From the NCBI RefSeq assembly GCF_009905375.1, contig NC_133648.1, positions 310,946,565 through 311,010,564 on the forward strand: 64,000 bases of DNA. The letters are read 5' to 3'. This DNA comes from Apium graveolens (lineage: Eukaryota; Streptophyta; Magnoliopsida; Apiales; Apiaceae). Shown one piece after another: positions 34,383-47,188 of the stretch (positions are counted from its first letter, which is position 1; every line of letters starts with the position of its first letter). The notes under the pieces were generated by a model. The model did not search any database and was not told the DNA's origin. It was given only the letters and a program-made list of their open reading frames with translations. The position numbers and the translations under genes were made by a program.

Positions 34383-34976
34383 TCAATTCCATAAACTCCA
34401 ACATATCATTCCCAACTGAACACATTGCTCTCTTGAACAATTATTAAAGACTTTCCTGATCATTATACCATTTACGTCGTTAGGATTGTACTGCACATTT
34501 AAGAGCACCTCTATCATATTCCAAACAGATTTCACAAAACCACATTCAAATAAGATGTAAGTGTCTGTTTCATCTGCAGAGTGGCACCAAGGGCATAGAC
34601 CACCAATATTCACTTGTTTAATTACCAATGCACTAGCTGTTGGCAAACATGCTGTACAAACTCGCCATAGAAAGTTTGTAACTTTACCTGGTAATTTTAA
34701 CGACCATAATTTAGTCTGGTACCCTTTATCAGCGGCATTCAGCTCACCTTGTAACCACCTATATCCACTCTTAATCGTATACTCTCCTTTCTCGTCAAAC
34801 AGCCAGAACCATGAGTTCGTTGCATGATTCCTCGGCACTGGGATTTGCTTAATTAGCTCAATATCCCTAGGTTGAAAAATATCCTGAATTATATCAAAAT
34901 CCCATAAACACGTATCCTTCTGCATTAACCCGTGTACTGAACTATGTTGAAGCTGCACATGCATTGGAGTTCTCAC
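34383..34976 (-). pseudogene. LINE ORF2 zinc-binding RT-associated (zf-RVT) region
   Basis: The open stretch has FWLFDEKGEYTIKSGYRWLQ, then LWSLKLPGKVTNFLWRVC, LPTASALVIKQVN and LCPWCHSADETDTYILFECG with the Cys/His cluster of zf-RVT. It lies between RT and RNase H in plant L1 ORF2 and probably assists nucleic acid binding. A stop separates it from the RNase H stretch at 34337. Confidence 0.83.
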
Positions 34977-35099
34977 ATACCCATCAACAATATATGGTAA
35001 CCACGGATCACCCCAAATCCTTGTATCCCTTCCATTACCAATTCATTTTCGAGCCCCATCCTTCACCACATTAATTGCTGCCACAATACTTCTCCATGC

Positions 35100-36993
35100 A
35101 TAGCTTGGATTAGTACCTTATGTAGCATCTAAGAAACTTGAATTAGGGTAATATTTCTCCTTCATAACTGCAGAGACTAAGGAGTTATTTTCTTTAAGCA
35201 ACCGCCAACCCTGTTTAGCCAGCATAGATAGATTAAATTTCCTTGGCTCCCGCATACCCAAACCTCCATACTGCTTATTACTTCCATTTCCCCAAAAGAA
35301 TGCATTCATCTTTCTTTCAATTTCCTCATATATAGTAACTGGAATCAGAAATAAACTCATCCAGAAACTAGGCATCATTTGAGCTGATGAGTAACGTTAC
35401 CTTCCCATGTTTCGATAGCTCTTTATTATACCACCCCTTCAACTTTTGATGCACTCGGTCACTAAGGAAGCCAAACACCTCTGTTTTATTATTGCCAACA
35501 CACATAGGCATACCGAGGTATTTACCAGGCTTTTGCGCTTGTTTTACTTCTAAACATGCACAGACCTCTGTACATTCATTCTCTGGAGTATTTGGACTGA
35601 AAAACACCTCAGACTTATCATAGTTTATCACCTGCCCTGATATGGCCTTGTATCTCCGTAGTACATTCTTTAGCGTTTGTGCTTCTGATTTTGTTGCCCT
35701 TAGAAAAAAGTAACAGTCATCCGCGAAAAGTAGATGAGAAATAACTGGCACCTTATTTACAATCTTGCATCCATGCATTAATCCACTCTTCTCGTGCTCT
35801 CGAATCATACCACTTAATCCTTCAGCACAAAGAATATATAAATATGGAGAAATCGGGTCTCCTTGTCGTATTCCTCGATGAGGCACAACCCCTCCAAATA
35901 TATCACCATTTCTTAGAAAACTATAGGAGACCGTCTTGACACATTGCATCACCCTATCAATCTAGATACTAGGAAGGCCATATCTCTCCATTATTGATTC
36001 AAGATACGACCATTCCAATCGATCATATGCCTTAGAAACATCCACCTTTAAAGCAACTACTCCAGTTCTTCCTTGAGTATTATGATGAATGTAATGATTA
36101 ATTTTATAAGCTACCAAAGCATTGTCAGTTAACAAGCGGCCTTCAATAAACGCACTTGCTTATTTGAGATAAGTGCATTTAATGTTGGTTTTAGTCTATT
36201 AGCTAACACTTTGGATAAAATTCGCATCAACACATTACATAATGAGATCGGTCGTAGGTCAGCCACTTTTTTCGGATGCTTCACTTTCAGAATCAGGCAA
36301 ACTAGAGTTTGATTCACTCCATCTGTAAGTTCTCCAGTATCGAAAAATGCTCTACAAAACTCAACCACATCTGTCACAACTATCTCCCAGTAGGCTTGAT
36401 AAAAACCTGGGTTTAAACCATCAACCCCAGGCAATTTGTCAGCATTCATCTTGAAAACCGCTTTCTTTACTTCCTCATCCACAATAGGCATGACAAGCAA
36501 TTGGCTTTGTTCTTCTGAAATAACGGGGAAGTTAATTCTTGAAGGTAAATTCACCCTGGTGCTTGTACTATTAAATATATTAGTGAAATACCCCGTAATA
36601 ATTTCTTGAATCTCAGCATCCATTTCCTTCCATTCCCCATCCTCATTCTTCAGTTTTTTAATATTGTTATGCTCCTTTAGATTAGATGCAAACATATGAA
36701 AAAAGCGGGTACTTTTATCACCATCCCAGAGCCAAAATTGTTTGGCTCTTTGATGCCAAAAAATTTCCTGTTTTTCTAATAGTTTCATATAGTGCCAACG
36801 AGCTGTATTGTACTTCTGAATACCCCCACATATCCCTTCTTGATCGATAATGTTGTATGTCCTTCCCATATTCCTTCATCTTTATTTTCATCTCCCGAAA
36901 CAAACCCCCACCCCACTCTTCCAATTTCAAACAGCAGCTCATTATTTTATCCATCAGATTACGTCTACCTTCCTCTCGCCAACATGATTGCAC
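35100..36993 (-). pseudogene. LINE ORF2 reverse transcriptase region
   Basis: Three open pieces make up the RT. Segment 36129-36869 has FWLWDGDKSTRFFHMFASN, MNADKLPGVDGLNPGFYQAY and ADLRPISLCNVLMRILSKVL. The piece around 35368-35952 has GGVVPHRGIRQGDPISPYLY and the catalytic HLLFADDCYFF, so the FADD motif is intact. Segment 35118-35378 has WGNGSNKQYGGLGMREPRKF. A frameshift after ISNKQ near 36155 and stops break continuity. RT copies LINE RNA at the nick made by the endonuclease. Confidence 0.87.
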
Positions 36994-37765
36994 TATACCT
37001 CTACAGTCTCTTCTTCAATCCACATATTCTCAAACTTAAATCTTCTACTTTGTTGCACAAAAATTAGTCTATTTAATTGCAACAGCAAGGGAAAATGATC
37101 TGATGTTGTCACCTCAAGATTGTGTACCTCTCCTGAAGAAAACATTTCACACCAACTATTCGTTTCCATCCCTCTATCTAATCTCTCTTGAATCCATGCT
37201 TTCCCTCCTCTTGATCTCTCCCATGTGTACATATCCCCCGAAAAACCCAGATCATGCAGCTCACAGTCCATTATAGCTTCTGAGAAACCCTCCAATAATT
37301 TTATAGGCTAATTCTTTCCTCCTCGTTTTTCCTCCATAGAGACAATGTCGTTAAAGTCTCCTATAATGCACCACGGTAAAGATGAGGCTACAGACAATTC
37401 TCGAAGCATATTTCAAGATTCAGTTCTCCTAGCTCTTTCCAGGAAGCCGTAATATCTAGTATATCTCCATCTCCCAACCTGGTCATGACTAACTTCAAAG
37501 TCAATAAAATTCTGGCAATTGTTTAGAATTTGCACAGCACCTTCGTTTCTCCATATTAATACAATTCCTCCTCCATGTCCCTGTCCGTCAACAGCAAAGA
37601 ACCCTGCAAACCCTAATCTCTTACACACATTTTCCCCCTTACTTTTTTCACCAGCGTCTCACTCAGAAAGATGAGACTAGGCCTATACTGTTGGTTAAAG
37701 TCCAACAGAAGTCTAACTGTTCGTGGGTTGGCCAGCCCACGACAGTTCCAGGCTAAAAGACTCAT
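36993..37765 (-). pseudogene. LINE ORF2 endonuclease (EEP type)
   Basis: The start ATG at 37765-37763 gives MSLLAWNCRGLANPRTVRLL, then SLIFLSETL, a frame break, GFFAVDGQGHGGGIVLIWRN, IGDFNDIVSMEEKRGG, a stop, and GKAWIQERLDRGMETNSWC with TTSDHFPLLL. WNCRG, SET, GDFND and SDH are the apurinic-endonuclease-like catalytic motifs, which nick target DNA. The ATG overlaps the ORF1 stop in ATGA. At least two frame breaks and one stop make it non-functional. Confidence 0.86.
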
Positions 37766-38947
37766 AATCCTTGGCGGGCCTGGACCCCGTGACCCGCCAG
37801 CAGCAAGTTTTTTGACACGTTCAGTTGTTGTGACTCATTTATTTGCATAATATCTAGCTCATTATTATTTCCAGCTATTATATTCTCCACCCGCTTTCTT
37901 TTTATATCAATTACTATTTTTTCGGTATTAGATTCCTTATCTCCTTCAAATACTTCGTTCATTCCTTTTTTATCTCTTAAATCATCCTTCTCTCCTATCT
38001 GTTGTGTCCTCAAATCACGTGATTTAACAAGAATATCTCCAATCTCCCCTTCTATCTCGCGAACTCGACCATCAACTTCCATAAATCTCGAACACTCCTG
38101 TTGTCCACCATGTCCAGTTGACGATATTCTTTGCTGTTTCTGGGGACCCCATACAGCTTCTCCTCCACCTGCATTTCGAACCCATCTTGAGCCAGTACTC
38201 AGTTTTGCACCCCTAGTATGTGCACGTAACCATGTGTCATATGCTTTTTCCATCTACTTCTCCGGGTTTGCATAAACAACTGCACAATCCCTTTCAGAAT
38301 GCCCTATAATCCCATAAACAAAACAAAACGTACTAAGCTTCTCGTATTTAAAATTTAACCAACTCCAATCATTTCATTCACTCTTTATTTTCATTCTTCA
38401 TTTTAACGGCTTGTCAACATTAAGTGCTAAACGAATCCTCATATAAGGTTTCCAGCCCCCATCAAATGTTCCCGGCTCCGACCTAATATACTTCCCCATT
38501 GATGCACCGATGTTCTTCAAAATATTCTCCGAAATAAATCCCCTAGGCATATCATATATTTGTACCCACATTTCCATCTCCTTTAACTTTATTGTTTGGA
38601 TCATCCCCCATCCCTACTTGTTGTAACACCAGCATTGATTGTTCAAAAACCAAAGGGCCTCCTTCCAGAACCTTTTGCATATCCAGTTTGTGAAAGAAAA
38701 CAAACGAATATTTCATGTCCCCCATAGCATACACTTTCATTCCTTCTTTTGGTCTCCACGATGATGCCATCAAGTTTTGCATAGCCTGGAAATTGATATT
38801 CTTCTCAGTCAAAAACCTCCCCACCAGCATATACGTTGGCCTTTGTTCAATGATTTCATCCTTTGTAACCACTATCTCCACTTCTTCTTCCTCTTCAATT
38901 ACAATTTTTGCGTACATTTCCTCTAATGATGTTCTACTTCCAGACAT
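37762..38947 (-). pseudogene. LINE ORF1 (DUF4283 plus zinc knuckle)
   Basis: It starts MSGSRTSLEEMYAKIVIEEE at 38947 and contains DUF4283 text (VGRFLTEKNINFQAMQNLMA, SSWRPKEGMKVYAMGDMKYS, VLEGGPLVFEQSMLVLQQV). After a frame break come MWVQIYDMPRGFISENILKN and YMRIRLALNVDKP, then a zinc knuckle near 38310 reading CFVYGIIGHSERDC, where the second Cys is Tyr. A stop follows NPEK, and the tail to 37762 is open. ORF1 proteins bind LINE RNA. The final TGA overlaps the ORF2 ATG. Confidence 0.84.
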
Positions 38948-39125
38948 GATGGTAATACTTTCGTAGAGATTTGTAAACAATTCTAAAATTACTAAGGGCA
39001 AATGATTACTAGTAACAGAAAAGATGACACTGATGGGATTGAAATAATTCCTAATAATAAGTACAATAAACTGTTTCGATGATTATGATGGGATTACTAA
39101 GATTACGGATTCAAAAAACTGCCAT

Positions 39126-39165
39126 ATAGACAGAGAGAAAAACTCTATATAGACAGAGAGAAAAC
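39126..39165. repeat. Short tandem repeat at LINE 5' end
   Basis: ATAGACAGAGAGAAAA occurs twice, separated by CTCTAT, giving a 22-bp period close to the presumed 5' end of the LINE at 39172. Confidence 0.7.
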
Positions 39166-39296
39166 TTTCTTCTACATAATAGATTAGGCAAGTCCAGTGA
39201 TATTAATATTCTGCCACTTATAAGAAAACAAACGCTTATCACAAAAAAAACCTTTTGTAAACTAAAACAAAAATGTAACTAAAATTGCCACTTTTT

Positions 39297-39407
39297 AACT
39301 AATAGAAAATTGCAACTTAAACAATCACGAATTAACTAATGGGCAAATGCAACTTAAATAACCACTAATTAACTAATGGAAAAATGCAACTCAAACAACC
39401 ACTTAAA
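39297..39407. repeat. 37-bp tandem repeat x3 in CACTA interior
   Basis: Units start AACTAAT at 39297, 39334 and 39371, each containing AAATGCAACT(T/C)AAA and a CAACCAC-like block. A short 18-bp repeat (ACAACCACTTAAAATAAA) follows to about 39429. It lies between the transposase end and the LINE. Confidence 0.78.
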
Positions 39408-39529
39408 ATAAAACAACCACTTAAAATAAAACCACTGAAGCATAATTATTGTGATTACAATTAAAGCATAAAAAAAGGTTCAAAGATCAAATCATGACGT
39501 TACAAAGAAATAAGCTAAATACTAGCATA

Positions 39530-42500
39530 TTAATTAAATATTATGGATCGTTTAACCCAGAGTGTATATTGTTGATAACTGGATCGTTTAACCCAGCCTT
39601 TTGCATCTGAACTTTCAACCTGAGACCAGTCTCTTGGAAGTTTCTTGATAACATTGTGGTATGATTTATCAACAGGATCTTGTAAGTAGTAGACTTGTTG
39701 TACTTGTGATGCCAAAACATACGGATCAGATTTTTGGCACAATTTACTAAAATTAACATAAGTAAGGCCATACAATCCTGTCTCTTCTTGGTACCAACAA
39801 CATTTAAACAAGACCACAGAAATTTCTCCCCAATAATCAATTTCTAGTCTTTCTTCAATTCTTCCATAGTAATTGACTTCACTAACCAGTGGATTCTCAT
39901 CTTTCGAACTCGCAAAGCTGGTTGTCAAGGCACTTAGGAATACACCTCTATTTTTTGTTATACACCTAGCATCTCAAAACTTAGTATGAAATCTGTATCC
40001 ATTAATGACATATCCACTAAATCTTTTAGCTACTCGATAAAGGCCCATTAAAAGAACTTGTAATTCTGGCGAAATAACTTCCTTTTTTCTAACTTGCTCG
40101 TGCAGCCACTTATAAAAATCATATGTATGAACTCTCTCCCTTTTAGATCTTTTAGGTTTAGCTTGGCCTTCAATTAAAGCTCGATGTCCTCTATAAAAAT
40201 GACCTAGTTAATAAAATTAGAATGGAAAGATTCTAATTCTTTATACTAAATGGAAAATAATAGAACTTGAAAAACTTACTCAAGTGAGCTTTCTACTTTC
40301 TTGTTAGCACAGTTGAAAAGAACATAGCGATGACATTCCATCCATTGCGAATCTTTTAGAGTAATAGCTTTTCTATTTTTATTCCTTCTTGAACCAATTG
40401 GATATTCCATATTTTGTGGACATATTTCAGATTTACCAGAATACTTGCTTATTTTCCCAGCTCCATCATTATTTAAGAATCTTGAACAAAAAATTATGCA
40501 TTCTTCTGCGAGATAACCTTCATCATTGAAAGCCTATGGCCACCTCATGTTCCGTACATACATTTTTAACTTACATGTATATCGCTCAATGGACCACATG
40601 CACCGAAGATGCGTTGGTCCATCATACTCAATTTCATTGCATAAATGTACGGGTTGGTGCACTATTATGTCGAAGAAAGATTGTATATATATCATCTCAA
40701 AACTACACAGTATTTCTACAATTTCTTGTTGCAGTCTCTTTATGTCGGCCAAATTGATAACTTTGGCCCAAAGGCCTTTTAAAAATGCATTTAATCTTAT
40801 CATAGGCAATGCAACCTTGGGTTTCAGTGTTCTCTTAATAGCAAATTGCAATAAGTAGTGAAGAATGAACTGTGCATCATGCCTTTTATACCCCGTGATT
40901 TTTCACTCCTTCGTATGTGCATACCATCTAATATTAGATGCAGAAACATACAGTAATTTAGCATTATTCAACACTGCACAAAAAAATTCTTTTTCCTTAT
41001 TCGTCATATCAAATATAGCAGCCCCTATCTCATACGATTTCCCATCACTTGTTAAAACTGGATGTAGGTCCTTCCTGATTCCCATTTTTTGAAGATCAAA
41101 CCGAGCATTTAAATGGTCTTCCGATTTCCCACCCATATTTAGCAAAGTACCAAGTATGCTATCACATAGGTTTTAACTATGTGCATAACATCAAGATTAT
41201 GTCGATGCAAGTTCCGACTCCAATATGGTAAATCAAAAAATTGATTTTTATTAACAAATAATCAGTTTTTCCCCTTTCTTCTTCCTGCCCTTTTTCTTGC
41301 TCTTAGCACCCCCAAACCGGTTCTGAAAACCAATCAATAATTCTTCAACCTCTAGCCCCGATAAAATTGGTCGACTTATTCCCATTTTAATTTCACCATT
41401 AAACCTCTTTTTATCAAACCTCCACTTGTGGTTCGGCTCTAAAAATTTCATATGGTTCATGTAGCACACTTTCTTACAATGTTATAAGTACGTAGAGGAA
41501 GTCTCATAGTGGAATACCAGACAGGCCAAATAGCCCTTTATGCTCCAACCAGATAGCATTGCGTATCCCGGAAAATCGCTAATGGTCCATAAAATACTTG
41601 CATGTAGATTAAAATTTTCTCCAGCTAAAGTATCGTAAGTTTCTATGCCTTTATCCCATAAATCTTTCAACTCGGCGATAAGGGGCTGCATAAAAACATC
41701 AATACTGTTTTTTAGAGATTCTAGACCAGAGATAATTGTTAAGAGTATTTAGTTTTCGGGTTTCATGCATAACCAAGGTGGGAGATTGTAATTTACAAAC
41801 ACAATCGGCCACGTACTATAAGTTGTACTCATTGTACGATATAGACCGAACCCATTAGATGCTAGACATACTCTGACATTTCTATTTTCTTCCGCAAAAT
41901 GAGGGAATTTGGCATCCATTGTCTTCTAGGCCTCGGCATCTTCCGGATGCCTAATTTTGCCATCTTTTTTCAATTGCAACGAATGACAAGTCATAATTTC
42001 TGCATATTCCTTGCACAAAAACAGCCTTTGGAGCCTTGGCTTAAGTGGAAATAATGCATTACTTTTGTCAGAACGTTTTGCATCAACTGCTCCGGAATGC
42101 CGTCACTTGTATCTTTACTTTCCACTACAGCCCATCTAGAGGCATTGCAAGCTTTGCAGACTTCTTCCTTCTCATTTTTTGCACAAAACAACTTGCAATT
42201 GTCAGGACACACGTGTATTTTTTGGTAATATAGGTCTAAGTCTCCAATGACATTCTTCACGGACTTAAATAAAAGAGTGATGTGTGCTTCTAGAAAGGCC
42301 TCTTTAATCAACTCCAATAAATCAGTATAATTCCGTGTGCACATTCAAGGTACAAAGCCTAATAATAAAATCTAGTTGCAAGAATTTTATGCAACCTTGA
42401 TACAGAGGCGGCTTTCTATCTTCAATTAGGCAATAAAAAAATTTAGCTGTCTCATTTGGTTTACCAGAACGCCTACCCCCGTCTTGACAGTTGTGCCTAA

Positions 42501-42828
42501 AGTGCAAAATTTCACCGAAATTATCTCCGAAAAATACGCCCTCATCAAACTCCATATTTACATTTTTTGTTTTAAAATGTAGGCCAGAAATTTCACAAAT
42601 CCAGTTCACTGACAATGAAACTGGACCACTGTAGACGAGATGATCAAAAATCACATCTTCACGATACCACCTGTGATTATCACAGTTTTTGTAGGGGCAT
42701 GTGATTTCATCACCTACAGAGTATCTAGAAAATGCATTCCGCAAAAAAGACCTTATCCCTCTAATATATTCTTCGCTGAACTTTGGAAGTTCAATCCATC
42801 CTTCCATCACTACATGTTTTTTTACCAT
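39530..42828 (-). pseudogene. CACTA TNPD-like transposase (Transpos_assoc, tnp2, DUF4218, DUF4216)
   Basis: The transposase excises and reinserts the element. The start at 42828 gives MEGWIELPKFSEEYIRGIRS, DEITCPYKNCDNHRWYRED and FDHLVYSGP (Transpos_assoc). The tnp2 part has FFYCLIEDRKPPLYQGCIKF, LDLYYQKIHVCPDNCKLFCA, STWPIVFVNYNLPPWLCMKP, LWTISDFPGYAMLSGWSIKG and LPYWSRNLHRHNLDVMHI. DUF4218 (41145-40290) has HPVLTSDGKSYEIGAAIFD and EYDGPTHLRCMWSIERYTCK. DUF4216 (40090-39560) has PLVSEVNYYGRIEERLEIDY. A GT-AG intron fits 40279-40204. Stops and frameshifts show it is dead. Confidence 0.88.
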
Positions 42829-43166
42829 GAGAATAAGAAATTAAAAAATAAATAAGTTGAAGAAAAGCAGAAATTTCTACAATGTCCTAACCTAGTTTAA
42901 ATCGATAAGAAGTAACCTAAATCGATACGAAGTAATTTACAAACACTTAAACCCTGATAATACGGATACATAATATCAATATTGTTTACATGATATGAAA
43001 TAACCTATAACGGTACGTAACTAAACATGATATTATACGGATCCATGATATGAATATTGTTTACACGTTCATATTTAACAGATAAGTGTACACAAACATT
43101 AAAATTTAAAACACGATATTAATTTTTACACAAACATGGAGAGAGACAGAGGGGGAGAGGAAGCGA
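42829..43166. other. CACTA 5' subterminal region
   Basis: This AT-rich sequence upstream of the transposase start contains short direct repeats (AATCGATA(A/C)GAAGTAA twice near 42900-42940; ATCAATATTGTTTACA-like text near 42975 and 43040) and ends in a purine-rich tract (43138-43165) at the Tekay C insertion. No CACTA terminus is seen, so the true end lies beyond Tekay C. Confidence 0.5.
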
Positions 43167-43414
43167 TGTAACACCCCCAAATCCGGGGTCGAGGATCTCG
43201 GTTGTCACGAGTTCCATTTCCCTTAACAACACTTAATATAAATAAACAACCAATTATTGCGTACTGTGACCCCACAATATACATACACACCACAAGTTAT
43301 AGTCTCAGAGATGAATACCAAAATAAAACAAGTCATTTTATTCCAAAATTATAAGTCATTACACCTCAAAAGGGTTTTTGAATATATTTACATATTTTTT
43401 GCTATTATTACAAT

Positions 43415-43561
43415 TCATAAATATACATAAGTCTGGTACATCAAAAGTTGAAAGCCTAGTCTATTGGTAGTTCCTACCTCAGCTACAACGGTATCAACGC
43501 CTACAGGAAACTGCGGAACATTTTCTATCCGCTCGTAAATTGGGAGCTTGGTCTTGTTCAT
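43415..43561 (-). other. Small LTR ORF, Tekay C (48 codons)
   Basis: It begins MNKTKLPIYERIENVPQFP, nearly the same as in LTR A, and ends after QTYVYL. It is closer to A than to B, as is the LTR as a whole. Confidence 0.35.
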
Positions 43562-46344
43562 CTTGTCTAGTTATTGTTGTGTAATGAAAGAATAGAGCAA
43601 GGGTGAGCAACAAGCCCACCGAAATAACATTTATAATAATTAACAATATATGAGCCACAGTACTCACGAAAGTCTTGGTCAAGAAGAAATGAACCAAGTT
43701 TGATATCTTATCGCGACCAAATCGCAAAATATTCAGTATATATGTATATATACTTTTCAAAATCTTGGAAATCCTCTTTCATGCATAATATACACAGAGT
43801 TCCAGTTTATAACTGTATAAAAATATCGGTACAAGGTGATCTCGTATATCTAACCTTGTCCCAACGTTTTTCTAAAAATCTTTGTCATGCATAAGATAAT
43901 TCTTTACTAGATATAAGTTGAAAAGATGAAGTCACAAGATACTCCCATATACTTATATCTTTTACGAATACTACTTGAACTACCACCGTTCAAGGTATAA
44001 TCAGTTTCAAAAGTTCATACATAGATGAGACTACAAGATAAGACTTGAATAGATTCAATCTTTGAAATATCATTTGAAAGAAATGAAGTTACGACATACT
44101 TCATTAAGTCCCGATATATATACATACACCTATATATATATATATATCTCATACATTCCTTGAAAACCTCGGTCATGAAAAGTATAAACAGAGTTGTAAT
44201 ATCCAATGAATTTGGAAAGAAGAAAACTTTGGCATAAACCCGATATCTTGCTGATCAGGCAAAGATACCAATTAAGTAACATTTTCTACTAGTAGATGGA
44301 TGAATCCCTCACCGGTCATCACCATGGCCGCATTAGGACCTTGTGTTGGACCGTCACCCGGCCTCGTTGATGGACTGCTACCCAGCCACTTACACTTTGA
44401 TAGACCGTACCCCGGCCTGTCGCTTATGCCGCCTCATTTAGATGGACTTACTTCCCGAAGGTTGGGAAAGTAATCAAATTCATTTATCAAAACAGCAACC
44501 TCGTTGCGAATATAAAATACACTACAAAGCCGGATCCCTCAGATTTTTAAGCGAATATTTAAATCCCCTTCGAAAGGAAGATCTTAAATTTGAAAACAAG
44601 ATTTGGTATCCGCTCTAGCCTTTAAAATCATTTTGAAGGCTCGAAAATATTTTTAAAAGCGTTTGGAATACGGATGATTTGATAGAATAAATCAATTCCA
44701 AGATAATCTAAGAATATATGAATATTATGCTATAAATAATATTCCAATAACGAATAGCTTTTATCAAAGCAAATGAAGTAAAAGTTTTAAATATAACTTT
44801 CTGAAAATATTTAAGGTAAGAATGGTTGACGATATCAATCATTTCTCGAATACTTGGCGAATAACTAAACATTATTCTTTAAGAAAATAATGAATATTAT
44901 TTAATAAAAACAAACGGAGTCAATAGTCCTCGAATGAATAATCAAACTAATATTCACTTATAATTTAAAATTATCCAATAAATATTATTCGATTAATAGT
45001 TTTGAAAACTATATATATATAATATACTCGGGAACATCGCCTTCCGGTTTAGAAAAATGTTAACCGGATCCCCTATACTTAGGGTATACGCAAATAATTC
45101 CTATCTCTAGCATAGGTATTATGCAGTTTATAACAGTTGAATCAACAATGAGATAGCAAGATTATGAAACAGGCATGCATATATATATATATATATATAT
45201 ATATCATGCTCCAATATATCACAATATTTGCTAATAACAATCATGCACTTATCACAAGATAATGCATATACATATTTACATCACAACAACAGTATAACGG
45301 GTAGAAAACTTGCTTCAGTGTTCCGGGGTACACTTAAGCTTAGAGTGGGTCCGTTAACCTATGAACAACAACATAAGCCGGAATTAAACCGTGGTCGCTT
45401 AAGAAACTAGACTTTTATCCACTTAGACCCTAACGTTCGCTTTTGCGCTTAACGATTTACATAATTCGCTCGAGTACCCTCGGCTCCACCATTTTTATAA
45501 AATTAACCATTAAATGTTTTAAGGCGACTCTTTCGCGAGTACTTTACCAAATTCCTAATCCACCTTACATAATTGTTTCGTATTTCGATTAATCATTTAA
45601 GGGTCTCAATTATGGTCTCAAAGTTACTCGAGGTTTCGGGATTCGCTCGCGAAATGCCGTTACTTAAAATGGTCGTTTCTCATTGCTCGTAACTCGGATT
45701 TAGGCGAACGACATATCAAAACGAAGCTTGTCACATGAACTATATAAAAATGGCAAAGGTCATAATCTTACAGTGAGTTCACGGGTCCTAAAATTAAGCA
45801 CAGAAACAGTTAAGGAAATTCAGGCATTATGACAGCTAGAACTTAGCGATTTCCACTATTTTTACCACCCCAAATCAATCCCTTCCAACTACAATCCATC
45901 CACAACTTCAAGATTCAAATATAGGCTACTGATCTTAGCCAAAACAAGCTCAAGATCCTCGGTCCAATTCAATATTATACCATCTCCATAATCAACTAAT
46001 CTACTTAACAATTAAAGTTGAATTCAAGCTTAATCATTCAAACAACTACTCATCCATCCAAACCATCCCAATATTCAAGCAAACAAAATTAGTACTTAAA
46101 GGTCCAGAAGTTTTATACCTTTATTTGTGAGGGAAAAGTTTCTAGGAATCCTTAAAACCTTGATTAATCCTTATACAAGCTTGGATCTCACAAATAATCA
46201 AGAAAACACAAGGTTAGATTTTGAAGTTTCTAAAAGTCCGATTGAAAGAACTGTAAAAATGAGGGTCTTACCTTGATTATTTGGATGAGACTTATGTCAA
46301 GAGTTGTAGAAAATCTCAACACCTTTCCAAAGAGCTATAGAACA

Positions 46345-47188
46345 TAATATTTTAGTGAGTATTTAAGGAGATATGGTGGTTTGAACTTGCTTCTCTGGTT
46401 TTGGCCGAGAGCAAGGGAAGAAATGAAGAATGCTTCAGATCTGTCTTGGAAAATGAAATGAATTGCTTGTTTGCAAATTAACATAGGTAATTTAGGTGTT
46501 AAAAACATATGGATGGGAATTAATTTTGAACAAATATCTTCCTCCTTGATGACATCATCCATCATGCATCACTTTCTTGCCATGTGTCAATCCCTTGTGG
46601 TTTGATGATGTCATAATCCTTGGCTTCTTGTACAAGCTTGTCTCTTGGTCGCTTATTTATTTTACGGTTCGCTTAACTCTCGTTCTCGTTAATAGTTTGA
46701 GGGATCATATCCGGGATCTTATTACTTGGGCTTCCCAGAACCTTTATTAAAATCTTATATTCCCTTAAGTATTTGAGTGAGTATTGAAGGAGATATCGTA
46801 GTTTGAAGTTGCTGCTCTGGTTTTGGCCGAGAGCAAGGGAAGAAATGAAGAAATGAACAAAGCTTCTTGTTTGTCTTGGAAAATGAAATGAATTGCTTGG
46901 TTGCAAATTAACATAGGTAATTTAGGTGTTAAAACATGTGGATGGGAATTAATTTTGAACAAATATCTTCCTCCTTGATGACATCATCCATCATGCATCA
47001 CTTTCTTGCCATGTGTCAATCCCGTGTGGTTTGATGATGTCATAATCCTTGGCTTCTTGTACAAGCTTGTCTCTTGGTCGCTTATTTGTTTTACGGTTCG
47101 CTTAACTCTCGTTCTCGTTAATAGTTTGAGGGAACATATCCGGGATCTTATTACTTGGGCTTCCCAGAACCTTTATTAAAATCTTAAA
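46345..47188. repeat. 422-bp tandem duplication inside the Tekay C LTR
   Basis: Two copies with a period of 422 bp can be read, for example GTGAGTATT at 46355 and 46777, GGTTTTGGCCGAGAGCAAGG in both, and CCCAGAACCTTTATTAAAA closing both. The downstream partial LTR (47521-49042) has a single copy. Confidence 0.85.

Larger units (their letters stand above)
33738..39172 (-). mobile_element. L1-type LINE (non-LTR retrotransposon), near full length
   Basis: It is on the minus strand, 5.4 kb. A 5' region with a short repeat (39126-39165) is followed by ORF1 with DUF4283 and zinc knuckle (38947-37762), then ORF2 with endonuclease, RT, zf-RVT and RNase H (37765-33828), a short 3' UTR and a poly(A) remnant of seven bases (33741-33747). 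It sits inside the CACTA element. Flanks TACATAATATTAG (33725-33737) and TACATAATAGATTAG (39173-39187) look like an eroded target duplication. Both ORFs are broken. Confidence 0.88.
31331..43166 (-). mobile_element. CACTA (En/Spm-like) DNA transposon, truncated and nested
   Basis: This is the oldest layer of the window. The minus strand carries a TNPD-like transposase (42828 to 39530) and then, beyond an inserted LINE, a second multi-exon gene with a Transposase_24-type domain (33400 to 31331). That gene order is typical of plant CACTA elements. Neither terminal inverted repeat is visible: the right end is interrupted by Tekay C at 43167 and the left by Athila A1 at 31330. Coding is decayed. 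Confidence 0.85.

Noticed and set aside
43138..43166. Purine-rich tract beside the Tekay C insertion as a target signal
   Set aside because: It is a single instance; the other Tekay insertion sites (8169, 9838) show no such tract.
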